Shown: piece after piece, positions 21,974-31,449 of the stretch
Numbering within the stretch: the first letter of the stretch is position 1
Layout of the letters: every line of letters starts with the position of its first letter
DNA from: Aerobium sp039839275
Lineage (GTDB): Bacteria > Pseudomonadota > Alphaproteobacteria > Rhizobiales > Rhizobiaceae
DNA: 64,000 nucleotides
Assembly (NCBI RefSeq): GCF_039839275.1
Contig: NZ_JBDOQP010000001.1
Span: forward strand, 310,001-374,000
Direction: 5' to 3'
Program-made: the position numbers and the translations under genes
The notes under the pieces: model-generated
Seen by the model: the letters and a program-made list of their open reading frames with translations, nothing else
Databases searched by the model: none
What the model was told of the DNA's origin: nothing

Positions 21974-24940
21974 TCACACCCCAAAAACCTTCAACACCTC
22001 GTCCCCGAAGTGGTTAATCACCTTCACCGCGATCCTTCCCGTCGATGGCCGCGGGAACGGGCGTGACGTGTCCGAATAGAGCGTCCCCCACGCGTCCTCG
22101 TCGATCTCGGCCTTCAGCGCGGTCTTCAGGGACTTGTACGGGTCGTTCGCGCCGAGGAAGTAGGCGTGGCGGACGAAGAAGCTTTCCTCGTTGTAGTCGG
22201 TGTCGATGAACCAGGCGGCGATGCCCTTGGTGTCGGTGGCTCGGATGTCGCCCGTGGAGGGATCGAACACGTCGACCCCGTTGACCTTCACCTGGATCTC
22301 GCCGGCCGGCGTCTCGATCAGGTCGATGTCCGGCTCGCCGAAGACGACGAAGAGGTTGCCCTTGCCCGTGTTCTTCAGGTCCTCGGCCATGTGCAGGTCG
22401 GGGTTGATGCGGGCTTTCAGGATCGGCAGCGGTCCGAGCCTGTTGAGGTCGCTCGCCTGGGCCTCGAAGTTGAAGGCGCAGGCGATCAGCGCGTCGAAGC
22501 GGGCGTCGGAGGCCTCGCGCGCCGCGGCGGTGATGTTGGAGCGGGTGAGGGTACCGAATTCCGGGCCGATCAGGAATCCCGCGCGCTTCTCGCGCCCGTC
22601 CCCGTCGGTGTAGCGGCCTTCGGCGGCAAGCCAGTTGCCCGGCCAGGGCTCGACTGAATGGAAGTGGATCGTGTCGCGCCGCTCCTGGCTGTGGACGCCG
22701 GCGGAGCGCAGATGGTCGAGCACCATGCGGCCGAAATCCTGGTCTGGCACGTTCTTCGGCGCTGGCTGCATGGTGCCTTCGGCGGCTGCCAACTCGTTTG
22801 CCAGCGTGTCGTCGCGAGAGGTGACGACGCGGTGCGGCGACAGGCTCTCGACCGTGAACGGACCGGCGACGCGCACCTTGGTCTTGTCCTCGTAGGGACG
22901 GTCGTAGAGCATCTCGACGTCGGCGGCGCGGGCGATGGAATCGTCGATCTCCTTCTGCCGCGCGATCCGACCTTCCCACCAGTCCTTGTGCAGCGCGCGC
23001 ACCCGGGCGCTGACGAGCCCGGCTTTCCCGGCACCGTTCTTCGTCTCCAGCCACTGGTCGAGGTCGCGCGGGATCTCCCATTCCTCGAAGCCGGCCTGAA
23101 GCCTTTCGTTCAGCTCGGCGCGCAGCGGCTCCAGCACCGCCTGCCACTTCTCCCAGATGACATCGATTTCGGCATTGTTGGCGATGGATTTCAGCGTGAT
23201 GTGCGGCGCGCGCTCGTAGACGAATCCCTGGCGGAGGTCGCCGGCTGTCGGCGCCTGCGGCTGGAGCTTTCCGGAGACCTTCTGCTCCTGCGCGCGGCCG
23301 TCCGGGCTGTCGGCAAGCAGGTAGTAGGGGTAGCGTGCGGCCATGAGACGTGTGCGGGCGAGCGCCAGTGCAACGCGCGAGGTATCGGTGGTAATCCAGC
23401 GCCGTCCCCACTGCTCGGCGACGGCCGCCGTCGTGCCGGAACCGCATGTGGGGTCAAGCACAAGATCGCCCGGGTCTGTGGCCATGAGAATGCAGCGCTG
23501 AACGATCGACGTGCTGGTTTGCACCACGTACACAATGCCGGCAGCTCCTGCGACGTCAGTCCACACGTTAGAGACAGGGTAGGCTGCAAAGTCGTCAATG
23601 AACCTTACGTAGGCGACGGTTTCTTTTCTTTTTTCGATACGGGCAGCTTTGGCGAGCGTCGCGAGGCCATTTAGTGAAGTCTTCCAGTTGGAGCTCTCTC
23701 CGGAATGGAAGCGCCGACCTTCAAAATACCATCCAGCAGTTGTGTTCGTACGAACGCCGCTGGAAATGAGGCTAGTCAATTGATACGGGCGAGCTGCGCT
23801 AGGAAGCGGAGCCCCCGCTTTCTCAGTCTTGTTCATTGGTCTTGATGAGAGATCGGGCAATCGAAGCTTGTCGTAGCGCGCCCCACTTCCTTCGCCCACG
23901 CCTACCTCTTTTCGGAAGTATAGCTGACGGTACTTCGCCGAGCCGCGATTTTTCGCATACCACAATATGTAGTCAGAGACGTTCGGTAGAAAGGACGTCT
24001 CTTGGCCGCCAGTCTTACGGAGACAAATCTCGGATAATACATTCTTTTCCCCAAAGACCTCGTCCATCACCGCTCTGACGCGGTGCACGTTCTCGTCGCC
24101 GATCTGGACGAAGATCGAGCCGCTCTCGGTGAGTAGTTCGCGGGCGACCATCAGGCGGTCCCGGAGATAGGTGAGGTAGGAGTGGATGCCGTCCTTCCAG
24201 GTGTCGCGGAACGCCTTCACCTGTTCCGGCTCGCGTGAGACGTCCTCCTTCTTGCCGTCCTTGACGTCGCGGGAGAGGGTGGACACCTGCCAGTTCGAGT
24301 TGAACTTGATGCCGTAGGGCGGGTCGAAATAGATGCACTGCACCTTGCCGCGCATCGCCTCGCGCTCGGCGAGGCTCGCCATCACCTGCAGGCTGTCGCC
24401 GAGGATGAAGCGGTTCGTCCAGTGCTGGGCATGGCTGTAGAACTCGGCCCGCGCCTCCGGATCGGTGATGCCATTGAAATCGGCAAAGAGGTTCGGCTGC
24501 TCGGCGCCGCCCTCGCGGGCGCGTTCCGACATGCGCCTGAGGTCGTCGATCAGGTGCTTCGGGTGGATGGCCTCCTGGCGGTAGATCGGCGGCGCGTTTA
24601 CCACGAGGTCGGACCAGTCCTGCGAATCCTTGCCGCGCCAGACGAGCTGCGCGTCGCCGAGCTCAAGCTCGCCCGTCTCGGCCAGCTGGCGCATCTGCTC
24701 CTTGGTGATGCGGATCTTCGCGCCGTTCCAGACGATCTGCGGGTCGAGATCGCCATCGCGCGCCCGCGTCTCGCCATGGGCCAGCGGGCGAGGGCGCGGC
24801 ATCGTCATCTCGCGCTCGACATCGCCCGTCAGCTCCGCCTGCTGCTCGAACAGCGACGCCATCTCGGCCGTTGGGACGTTGATACGCGTGTCGTCATGCG
24901 ACAACGACGCGATGGCCTTCTGGATAGGGGTCTTGGCCAT
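21974..24940 (-). CDS. Site-specific DNA methyltransferase, type III Mod-like
   Basis: 988 residues from the ATG at 24940; a GTG at 24955 inside the DUF262 gene would add five. It is a beta-class amino-methyltransferase: catalytic CIYFDPPYGIKFNS near 206-209 precedes the AdoMet motif LDPTCGSGTTAAVAEQ near 495. The 300 residues between should hold target recognition, and the DNA there (about 23490-24030) is less GC-rich than the rest. A long carboxyl region of about 450 residues has no motif I recognise. It would mark host DNA against the co-encoded restriction helicase. Confidence 0.88.
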   Translation of the reverse strand: MAKTPIQKAIASLSHDDTRINVPTAEMASLFEQQAELTGDVEREMTMPRPRPLAHGETRARDGDLDPQIVWNGAKIRITKEQMRQLAETGELELGDAQLVWRGKDSQDWSDLVVNAPPIYRQEAIHPKHLIDDLRRMSERAREGGAEQPNLFADFNGITDPEARAEFYSHAQHWTNRFILGDSLQVMASLAEREAMRGKVQCIYFDPPYGIKFNSNWQVSTLSRDVKDGKKEDVSREPEQVKAFRDTWKDGIHSYLTYLRDRLMVARELLTESGSIFVQIGDENVHRVRAVMDEVFGEKNVLSEICLRKTGGQETSFLPNVSDYILWYAKNRGSAKYRQLYFRKEVGVGEGSGARYDKLRLPDLSSRPMNKTEKAGAPLPSAARPYQLTSLISSGVRTNTTAGWYFEGRRFHSGESSNWKTSLNGLATLAKAARIEKRKETVAYVRFIDDFAAYPVSNVWTDVAGAAGIVYVVQTSTSIVQRCILMATDPGDLVLDPTCGSGTTAAVAEQWGRRWITTDTSRVALALARTRLMAARYPYYLLADSPDGRAQEQKVSGKLQPQAPTAGDLRQGFVYERAPHITLKSIANNAEIDVIWEKWQAVLEPLRAELNERLQAGFEEWEIPRDLDQWLETKNGAGKAGLVSARVRALHKDWWEGRIARQKEIDDSIARAADVEMLYDRPYEDKTKVRVAGPFTVESLSPHRVVTSRDDTLANELAAAEGTMQPAPKNVPDQDFGRMVLDHLRSAGVHSQERRDTIHFHSVEPWPGNWLAAEGRYTDGDGREKRAGFLIGPEFGTLTRSNITAAAREASDARFDALIACAFNFEAQASDLNRLGPLPILKARINPDLHMAEDLKNTGKGNLFVVFGEPDIDLIETPAGEIQVKVNGVDVFDPSTGDIRATDTKGIAAWFIDTDYNEESFFVRHAYFLGANDPYKSLKTALKAEIDEDAWGTLYSDTSRPFPRPSTGRIAVKVINHFGDEVLKVFGV

Positions 24941-24944
24941 TGGC

Positions 24945-26633
24945 TTACTCGGCACTGAATGCGTGTTCGGATGAGGCTTCGGAGGCCAGCGGTTCAGGAA
25001 TCTTCAGGTCCCCGCGCAGAGCTGCAAGAAGCTCGTTTCCGGCCTTGGCCAGCCGTTCCGCCCTTGTCTGAACCCATTTCGGGAACTCAGCAACGCTGGT
25101 GGACGAAAGGGTTGGCTCGATGAATTGTTGCGAAAGTTGCGAGTCGCCGATGTTGTACTTGCCCACGTAGTCCATCGGGTTGTTCTTTGAGATTCGGATG
25201 TTGGCCTTGGGCCCTATCAGGGCGATGTTTGCTAGCGCGTTGACCAGAGATTCCGGATGGCTGTCGCCGATGAATGCCTTAGGGAAGACGTGATGGAACT
25301 GTGGGGTAAGGCCGGCAACGAGATCGCCTGAGTCGAAGCCGATTTTCATGTGTGGCTTGTCCCAGTCAATCGCTCCGGCGTTGTAGATCAGCACGTAGAG
25401 AAGAAGGCGGCCGAAGCGGGCGTCGGAATAGTCGCGGAGGAAATCATCCGCCGTCAGCGCCGGAAGATAGCGAATCCTTGCGAGCAGCCGCTCAAGTGCG
25501 TCCTTGATGTCAGACGCGTCCGCGATTTCCTTGAGATCCTCCTCCATCGAGCTGGTTGAAGACGTCGAGTAACGTCCGAAACGAGACGCCTGGAGCAGCC
25601 AATAGAATACCTGGTCGAAGGTCGCCTCTGGAAAGCGGTCTAGTAAGGCTGTCAGGGGGACCAACGCATTGTCCGAGGGAAGCAGGGCATTTCCGGAAAT
25701 GCCGCGGTCGCGCAGGTGCTTTACCGTAAGCGACCACGCCTTCTTCGTCCGCTCCCAAGTCGGAAGGATGTAAGTTTCATTCCAAAAGTCCGAGTCGATA
25801 TCGCGGTACCGCACACGCTTCTTGCCGATGCCAGTTAGCGTGCGGAAGACAAGGTTCGGCGTCACGTCGAACCCGGACTCACCCAGGCTCTCGATGTATG
25901 GGAGATAGTGCTGCCTGACCCAACCGGGGGTTCTGGCAGCTACGACGCCGAGATAGATGTCAGCTTCGGTGACGCGAGTGCCGCGGCTGTTCAGTCGAGC
26001 GAAGATTTCGACGACGTCCTCGAGATCGTTGTCCACCGTGATCAGGACGACATCCTTGTCGCGTATCTTTCTCAGGCGATCCAGTCGGGTATAGACCTCT
26101 GTAACGTCCAGCCCGTCACAAAGCCCGTCGAGCTTCACCTGCCTGGCGAGGTCGAGGAGCGCCTTCTGATCCTTCTCGACATCCGTGTCGAGGTTCAGCA
26201 AGTCGCGGACGGGGATATATCGTTTCGTCGCGACCTTCCGGGTAGCAGCATTCGCGACCACGAAAAAGGGTGGCTTCGTAGTGTGGATGTCGAACCTGAT
26301 GTCGTATTTGCGCAGCAGGTCATCCCAAGGTTTTCCGGTCTGCCACCAATATGGCTTCCTACCGCTTAAAATGCACAACGCCGTCGTTCGCTGCTGGCCG
26401 TCGACCACCCAGCTTGTCGGACTCTGGGAGTCCGTTGCGCCCTTGGTCTCAGCCCCGGCACTGCTATCCCATATGAGCAGCGTGCCGACCGGATAGTTCA
26501 GCCACAAGGATTCCGCCAGATCGCGAACCTGGGTTGTTTTCCAGACAAAGCCCCGCTGAAACTCGGGGATGCTCCATTCATGGCCGACAGAGCGCTTAAC
26601 AATGTCTTTGACCTTTACCGATTCGTATCCCAC
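24945..26633 (-). CDS. DUF262 (GmrSD-like) protein with carboxyl HNH motif
   Basis: 562 residues. The amino part carries the DUF262 hallmarks IPEFQRGFVWK (22-32) and VVDGQQRTTAL (76-86), a ParB/Srx-like NTP-binding nuclease fold found in the modification-dependent enzyme GmrSD. Near residue 446, FHHVFPKAF followed by ANIALIGPKANIRISKNNP looks like the DUF1524-type HNH nuclease of GmrD. It lies between the restriction helicase (10 bases) and the methyltransferase. It could add a second, modification- or nucleotide-triggered cleavage activity. Confidence 0.85.
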   Translation of the reverse strand: MGYESVKVKDIVKRSVGHEWSIPEFQRGFVWKTTQVRDLAESLWLNYPVGTLLIWDSSAGAETKGATDSQSPTSWVVDGQQRTTALCILSGRKPYWWQTGKPWDDLLRKYDIRFDIHTTKPPFFVVANAATRKVATKRYIPVRDLLNLDTDVEKDQKALLDLARQVKLDGLCDGLDVTEVYTRLDRLRKIRDKDVVLITVDNDLEDVVEIFARLNSRGTRVTEADIYLGVVAARTPGWVRQHYLPYIESLGESGFDVTPNLVFRTLTGIGKKRVRYRDIDSDFWNETYILPTWERTKKAWSLTVKHLRDRGISGNALLPSDNALVPLTALLDRFPEATFDQVFYWLLQASRFGRYSTSSTSSMEEDLKEIADASDIKDALERLLARIRYLPALTADDFLRDYSDARFGRLLLYVLIYNAGAIDWDKPHMKIGFDSGDLVAGLTPQFHHVFPKAFIGDSHPESLVNALANIALIGPKANIRISKNNPMDYVGKYNIGDSQLSQQFIEPTLSSTSVAEFPKWVQTRAERLAKAGNELLAALRGDLKIPEPLASEASSEHAFSAE

Positions 26634-26643
26634 GATTTGCCCC

Positions 26644-29600
26644 TCAATTCGCCTGCAACAGTGCGCCTTCTGCCGTCTTTGAAGTATGTGCTCTCAGTGC
26701 TTCGACGAGCTTCCTCCACTCTTCCTCGATCGCGAAGGCGTCCCGGAATTCCGCGAAACCCCAGCGGCCGAAGGTGCCGCGGTTGTTGACCCCCGGTACC
26801 CAGAGCGCCTCCATCGTCTCCGCCTTGATCTGGGCGTCGACCCCTCGGAATCCTTTCACCTCGACGATCAGGTGAAGCGGATCGTCTGCGCCGCGCCCAT
26901 CGTCGACACGTACGATGAAATCCGGCAGGTAGCGGCGCGTGGTCGAGCCGAGGCGGTAGGGCACCTCGAAGCCCAGTGCCTGGTTCTTGACATAGGCGAG
27001 CGTGCTGGGATGGGATTCGACGACCCGAGCAAATTCGGCCTCCCAGTCGGAGTCGCAGACGACGTGATTGATGTGCGACTTGTCCGGCGCGGTCTTCCAG
27101 AGGTTGGACTTGGTTGTGTTGAAGGCGACGAAACTGGTCGTGCCGGCGGGGTTGTAGGGGTCGAGCATGGCTTTCACCACGCGGGCACCCTCAGCTCCCG
27201 CTTCGCGCACGATCGCACTGTAGATCAGGTTCGCCGCCTTCTCCGCCAGTTCGGCATAGGTGAGCATGCCGACCCTCGTGCCGCCGACGCATTTGACGTG
27301 CTCGCGCAGCCAGCGGCGCGTCACGGGCTGGATCTGGCTGAACAAATGGTAGGGCGGGTCCTGGTCGCCATCGCGAAAGTAGAGCTCGATCAGGCGCTTG
27401 GTCAGATGCATGCTTACCGTGTTGGGCGCCATCTCGTCGAGCGCTGCGGGCGACATGTCAATTCCTTCGCCGACGAGACCTTCGAGCCGGACGTTGGTCG
27501 GCCCGACCATTTCGGGCGTCAGCGTCAGTGTCGAATCCTGCGTGAAGCTCGCCGAGATGCGGTCCGGCGGCAGCTCTGTGCGGTATCCCGCAACCCGCGG
27601 GAAGCGAATCGCCAGCCGCTCGCGCTCCTTCATGGCCTGGACGCGGGTGGTCTTCTTCGGCGGGGTGCGAACGACCTTCTGCGGCTCTGTCGCGAAGTCG
27701 AAGGGAATCCCCATGATGTCGGCATATTCGGTGTTGAACAGGCCGCGATCGTTGAGCTCATAGGATTGGCGACGTAGGCCGCGCCCAATGACCTGTTCGC
27801 AGAGCAGCTGCGTGCCGAAGGCGCGGACGCCCAGGATGTGGGTGACGGTGTTGGCGTCCCAGCCTTCCGTCAACATCGAGACCGAGACGACGCAGCGAAT
27901 CTGCTCGCCGAGGCGGCCCTTCTGGCCGACCGTGTTCATGACCTCGCGCAGCAGGTCGGAGTCGGAGATATTGCCGGCGGCCGCGCCTTCGCGCTCCTGC
28001 TTCTCCCGCCGGAACAGGTCGATCTCTGCTTCGGCGAGCTTGCGGAATTTGGGGTCGAGCGCCTCGCCGGATTCGAGCTGTTCGGAATCGATCAGCAGCG
28101 TGTTCATGCGGGGCAGGGGATTGCCGTACTCGTCGAAATTGCTGAACAGCTTGAGGTGGCCGCGATGGAAGTAGTCGGCCTCCTCCTCACGCTCTCGCCT
28201 CCAGCCGGAGATCCATTCGAAGACGAGCTTGGAGCTCGACGTGTTGTTGCAAACCACGATGAAGACAGGCGGCACGTCGATCGGCACCTTCCGCCATTCC
28301 TCGAATTCGGCTTCGTAGTGGCTGTAGAGCGAATGCAGCGCCGTCTGCAGCTCGTTGGGGAGTTCCAGGGGATCAAGGTCGCCTGTCTTTCCGGCGCCCT
28401 TCTTCGGCATTTTCTTGCCGATGTGGTCCCAGAGATTGCGGTAGATCGGTGAAGGTGCGTTGACCGCATTGTCGGCGACGGGAACGCGGGGCAGCTTGAC
28501 GATGCCACATTCGATCGCGTCGACGAGGCTGAAGTCGGACACGACCCAGGGAAACAGCGTGCCTTCGTCGTAGCCCGAGCCGCGCAGGAAAAACGGCGTG
28601 GCCGACAGGTCGTAGACGCCACGTAAGCCGACCTTGCGCTTGAGCGCCTCGATGCCCGAGATCCAGAGGCGCGCCGCCTCGTTGTTCTTCTTGGCTTCCT
28701 CCTTGTCCTCGCCCTTGGCCTCGGCTTCCTCGTCGGTCCCCGGGCGCTCGCGGTAGCAGTGATGCGCCTCGTCGTTGATGACGACGATGTTCTTGAGCGG
28801 AAGGAGTTCGCCGCAGGCGCGCTGCAGCATCTCGCCTTCGGTTTCCTGCTTTTCGATAGGCGCACCGGTCCGACCCTGCATCAGGCGCTCGCCCACGGGG
28901 TTGAGGTCGTGCGCCTTCCGGCGCTGGAAGGCGTGATAGTTCGTGATGACAATCTTGGCCTTGCCGAGATCGACCATCATGTCCGGCGGGACGAGTTCAC
29001 GGGTGACGTAGTAATTGTCGGGGTCCGACGGAAGGAGTACGCGAAGTCGATCGCGAATGGTGATGCCGGGCGCGACAAGTAGAAACCCGCGGGAGAACAG
29101 GCTCGAATTCGGCTGGCGGGCGGCGTTGATGGACTGCCAGGCGATCAGCATCGCCATGACGGTGGTTTTGCCAGCGCCGGTCGCGAGTTTCAGGGCCAGC
29201 CGGAACAGCTCCGGATTGGAATCCCTGTTTGCCGCTTCGAGAGACCTAAAGATGTGCGCATACTGCTTTCGCCCGCGCGCGACTTCGCTCAACCAGATGA
29301 TGGTCTCGGCAGCTTCCACCTGGCAGAAGAAGGGGCGCTGGTTCGAGAATTCATGATGGCGCCAGTGCTGGAGCAGACGCTGTGTTGTCGGCGTCACGCC
29401 CCAGTCCAAAGGGTTGGGAAGCGCGCGCCAGGATTCGAGATGGCGTCGCAGTTCGTTGACGAGTGCATTCGGCGAATATTTCCCTGCTTCGCGACCGGCC
29501 TCATCCAGATCGAGCGCCCGTTGCGCCGCAGCAGATTTGGAGCGCTTACCGCGAGGTACCGGGACCAGGTACTTCGATGTCCGTCGACCGTCGATCGGCG

Positions 29601-29703
29601 GCGAGTCCAAGGGCTGCCCCTCGTCATCAAGCGCGTGGTGACGGGTCGGCGGCAGATATGGCGAATTTAGAATAGGTTCCGAATAGAACGGCTTCGTCAT
29701 CAT
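26644..29703 (-). CDS. Type III-like restriction helicase/endonuclease (Res, BPTD_3080-like)
   Basis: 1019 residues. It is a superfamily 2 helicase: Walker A ATGAGKT at 174-180, NDEAHHCY, the SAT motif YDLSATPFF, and motif VI CEQVIGRGLRR. A carboxyl PD-(D/E)xK nuclease follows: RRYLPDFIVRV then LIVEVKGFR (about 920-960). The start FYSEPILNSPYLPPTRH matches a family I know as BPTD_3080 restriction endonucleases. It is the first gene of the operon, so it is transcribed ahead of the methyltransferase. It would translocate along and cut unmodified DNA. Confidence 0.88.
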   Translation of the reverse strand: MMTKPFYSEPILNSPYLPPTRHHALDDEGQPLDSPPIDGRRTSKYLVPVPRGKRSKSAAAQRALDLDEAGREAGKYSPNALVNELRRHLESWRALPNPLDWGVTPTTQRLLQHWRHHEFSNQRPFFCQVEAAETIIWLSEVARGRKQYAHIFRSLEAANRDSNPELFRLALKLATGAGKTTVMAMLIAWQSINAARQPNSSLFSRGFLLVAPGITIRDRLRVLLPSDPDNYYVTRELVPPDMMVDLGKAKIVITNYHAFQRRKAHDLNPVGERLMQGRTGAPIEKQETEGEMLQRACGELLPLKNIVVINDEAHHCYRERPGTDEEAEAKGEDKEEAKKNNEAARLWISGIEALKRKVGLRGVYDLSATPFFLRGSGYDEGTLFPWVVSDFSLVDAIECGIVKLPRVPVADNAVNAPSPIYRNLWDHIGKKMPKKGAGKTGDLDPLELPNELQTALHSLYSHYEAEFEEWRKVPIDVPPVFIVVCNNTSSSKLVFEWISGWRREREEEADYFHRGHLKLFSNFDEYGNPLPRMNTLLIDSEQLESGEALDPKFRKLAEAEIDLFRREKQEREGAAAGNISDSDLLREVMNTVGQKGRLGEQIRCVVSVSMLTEGWDANTVTHILGVRAFGTQLLCEQVIGRGLRRQSYELNDRGLFNTEYADIMGIPFDFATEPQKVVRTPPKKTTRVQAMKERERLAIRFPRVAGYRTELPPDRISASFTQDSTLTLTPEMVGPTNVRLEGLVGEGIDMSPAALDEMAPNTVSMHLTKRLIELYFRDGDQDPPYHLFSQIQPVTRRWLREHVKCVGGTRVGMLTYAELAEKAANLIYSAIVREAGAEGARVVKAMLDPYNPAGTTSFVAFNTTKSNLWKTAPDKSHINHVVCDSDWEAEFARVVESHPSTLAYVKNQALGFEVPYRLGSTTRRYLPDFIVRVDDGRGADDPLHLIVEVKGFRGVDAQIKAETMEALWVPGVNNRGTFGRWGFAEFRDAFAIEEEWRKLVEALRAHTSKTAEGALLQAN

Positions 29704-30096
29704 CCCCCCAAGGCACGAATCCTTCGGAGAATGGACGCCTATTCCTCCTGGATCAACCGAAGAGAGCCTCGTTGGTGGAAGCGTGACCTGTTATGCAGTG
29801 AATTGGTAAGATCATTATGTACTGCGGGAAGATCACGAAGGCGGGCGAGCATAGCAATTTTGTGGTCGGGTGCGGACCGGCAGCCTTCAAGACCTAGAGG
29901 GGGAACAGTTGCCGCTACGACGCGGTCCAGTCAGGCAGATTGATGACCTATTGCGGCTGACAGGTGTGAATCTAGCGGCTGCTGCGATTGCGGACTTATC
30001 CGCGTTGGGGCGGCCGCCTAGGACGGTCGAATGGGTTTTCGACGGACCCTAGCTACATTCGCGTACCAGGGCCAGCTATAGTTCAGCGCGGCGATC
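29704..30096. other. Intergenic region upstream of the restriction operon
   Basis: No gene seen in about 390 bases. It should hold the promoter of the minus-strand restriction operon. It lies between the tail of the minus-strand methyltransferase (stop at 30097) and the Res start. Confidence 0.5.
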
Positions 30097-31293
30097 TCAG
30101 GTGGACACATCCGGCTTACGGCAAATCAGCACGGTTTCGGTCCGCATCCGCTTTGACAGGGCATCGCCTGAAACCGGCAAATATCGATTTGCTGCAGGAA
30201 GGTCGCGCTCGCGGCTCTGCTCGACCATCAGTCCGGCCGCTAACACGGCCTTTGCGACACCTGCGGCATTGTCGATAAATCTGCCCTTGATACAGCTATT
30301 CCCGACGACGAACGTCGCGCGGCCGCCTGACTTGAGTACCCGTGCGGTTTCACTCGTCATCGCGAGCAGATCGACCGCATAGCGGGTTACGATCCCTTCG
30401 AGGCGGCCGGTCAGTAGTTCCGTGCCGCGCATCGATGCCATCACTGACACAACGTCTTGCGAAACAGTCGCCCCGGACGCGCGTTCGGCGCCGATGGACG
30501 TCGAACGGACCGTCCTCAGCTCGGGTATGGAGTGGCCCAGCCATACCAGCGACATGCGGTGTCCGCGCATGTAGTCGATGGCATTCAGGTAAGGAGGGGA
30601 CGTCACCACGGCGTCCACCGTTCCGTCCGCAATCCGGAGCGACCTGGCGTCGCCGTGATGGATATTCGCGGAGCCGGTCGGCGGGTGCTCGAGCAACCGC
30701 TTGCGGAGCTGGGCGACAGACCGCACAAAGTTCGGGATGACCTGGTACTCGGATTCAGTCGCGACCCTGTGCGGACGGCTGTGCGATGTGTCGCGCGCGA
30801 GGGAAGCGCCTTGTTCCTTGGTGATGATGATCCGACTGAAAGCGACAAGCAGTACCGTGAGGGCGGCGTCACCAGTCAGTTCTTGCACGGTCGCCTTGCG
30901 ACGGTCCAGCACCAAAGCAAGTCTCGCGAGGTCGCCACGCTGGTTCTTGTGGAACCAGTAGTCCACGAACTTTAGGGTATCCGAATCCTGCTGCCAGGGC
31001 AGGGTCGGCACCGTACTTCCCAGTCCTTCGACCTGCTCAAGTACAATTTTCAGTTCCGTATCGATCGCCGCGTCGGACACCGACGTTGTCCATGCCCGGC
31101 TCATCAAGACGGCCAGGGGGTCCATGTCGAAGCCCAAGGCTTCATGACCCAACTCTGTCGCGTGCCGGGCCACGGTCCCCGAACCGACCATCGGGTCGAG
31201 CACCACACTGCCCGTGGGAAGATCCTCCATTGAGACCAGTGCCAGGTCGGGCGCCATCCTGGCCGGGAAGGGATGTATGGATCTGACCTTCAT
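30097..31293 (-). CDS. DNA amino-methyltransferase (SPPY type), divergent partner
   Basis: 398 residues with GGAG seven bases before the ATG. The AdoMet motif VVLDPMVGSGTVARHA lies at 31-46 and the catalytic AVVTSPPYLNAIDYMRG at 228-244; SPPY is common in N4-cytosine and some N6-adenine enzymes. It starts with IHPFPARMAPDLA, a motif shared with the plus-strand methyltransferase 156 bases away (IHSYPARFPAFIV). The pair is divergent. It probably modifies the target of the linked GHKL/receiver system. The target base cannot be read from sequence. Confidence 0.87.
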   Translation of the reverse strand: MKVRSIHPFPARMAPDLALVSMEDLPTGSVVLDPMVGSGTVARHATELGHEALGFDMDPLAVLMSRAWTTSVSDAAIDTELKIVLEQVEGLGSTVPTLPWQQDSDTLKFVDYWFHKNQRGDLARLALVLDRRKATVQELTGDAALTVLLVAFSRIIITKEQGASLARDTSHSRPHRVATESEYQVIPNFVRSVAQLRKRLLEHPPTGSANIHHGDARSLRIADGTVDAVVTSPPYLNAIDYMRGHRMSLVWLGHSIPELRTVRSTSIGAERASGATVSQDVVSVMASMRGTELLTGRLEGIVTRYAVDLLAMTSETARVLKSGGRATFVVGNSCIKGRFIDNAAGVAKAVLAAGLMVEQSRERDLPAANRYLPVSGDALSKRMRTETVLICRKPDVST

Positions 31294-31449
31294 TCGGGGC
31301 TCCGGTGCTCATGGCGCAGGTCTGCGGGCTGGTTGCGACCGCGGCGCGCGGATAGCAGCGACACGATGATGCACGCCGGCCGACCCGGCGTAACGGACTG
31401 ATAACCGAAGACTAACTACATTCCACTGAATTCACCCGATCGGTCCGAA
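31294..31449. promoter_or_regulatory. Divergent promoter region between two methyltransferase genes
   Basis: 156 bases separate the starts of the two divergent methyltransferases. It must hold both promoters, which gives an easy route for shared control. I see no strong inverted repeat in it. Confidence 0.4.

Noticed and set aside
22014..23447. 477-codon frame inside the methyltransferase gene
   Set aside because: Shadow frame, with arginine-rich sequence and no motif, overlapping a gene with clear methyltransferase motifs.
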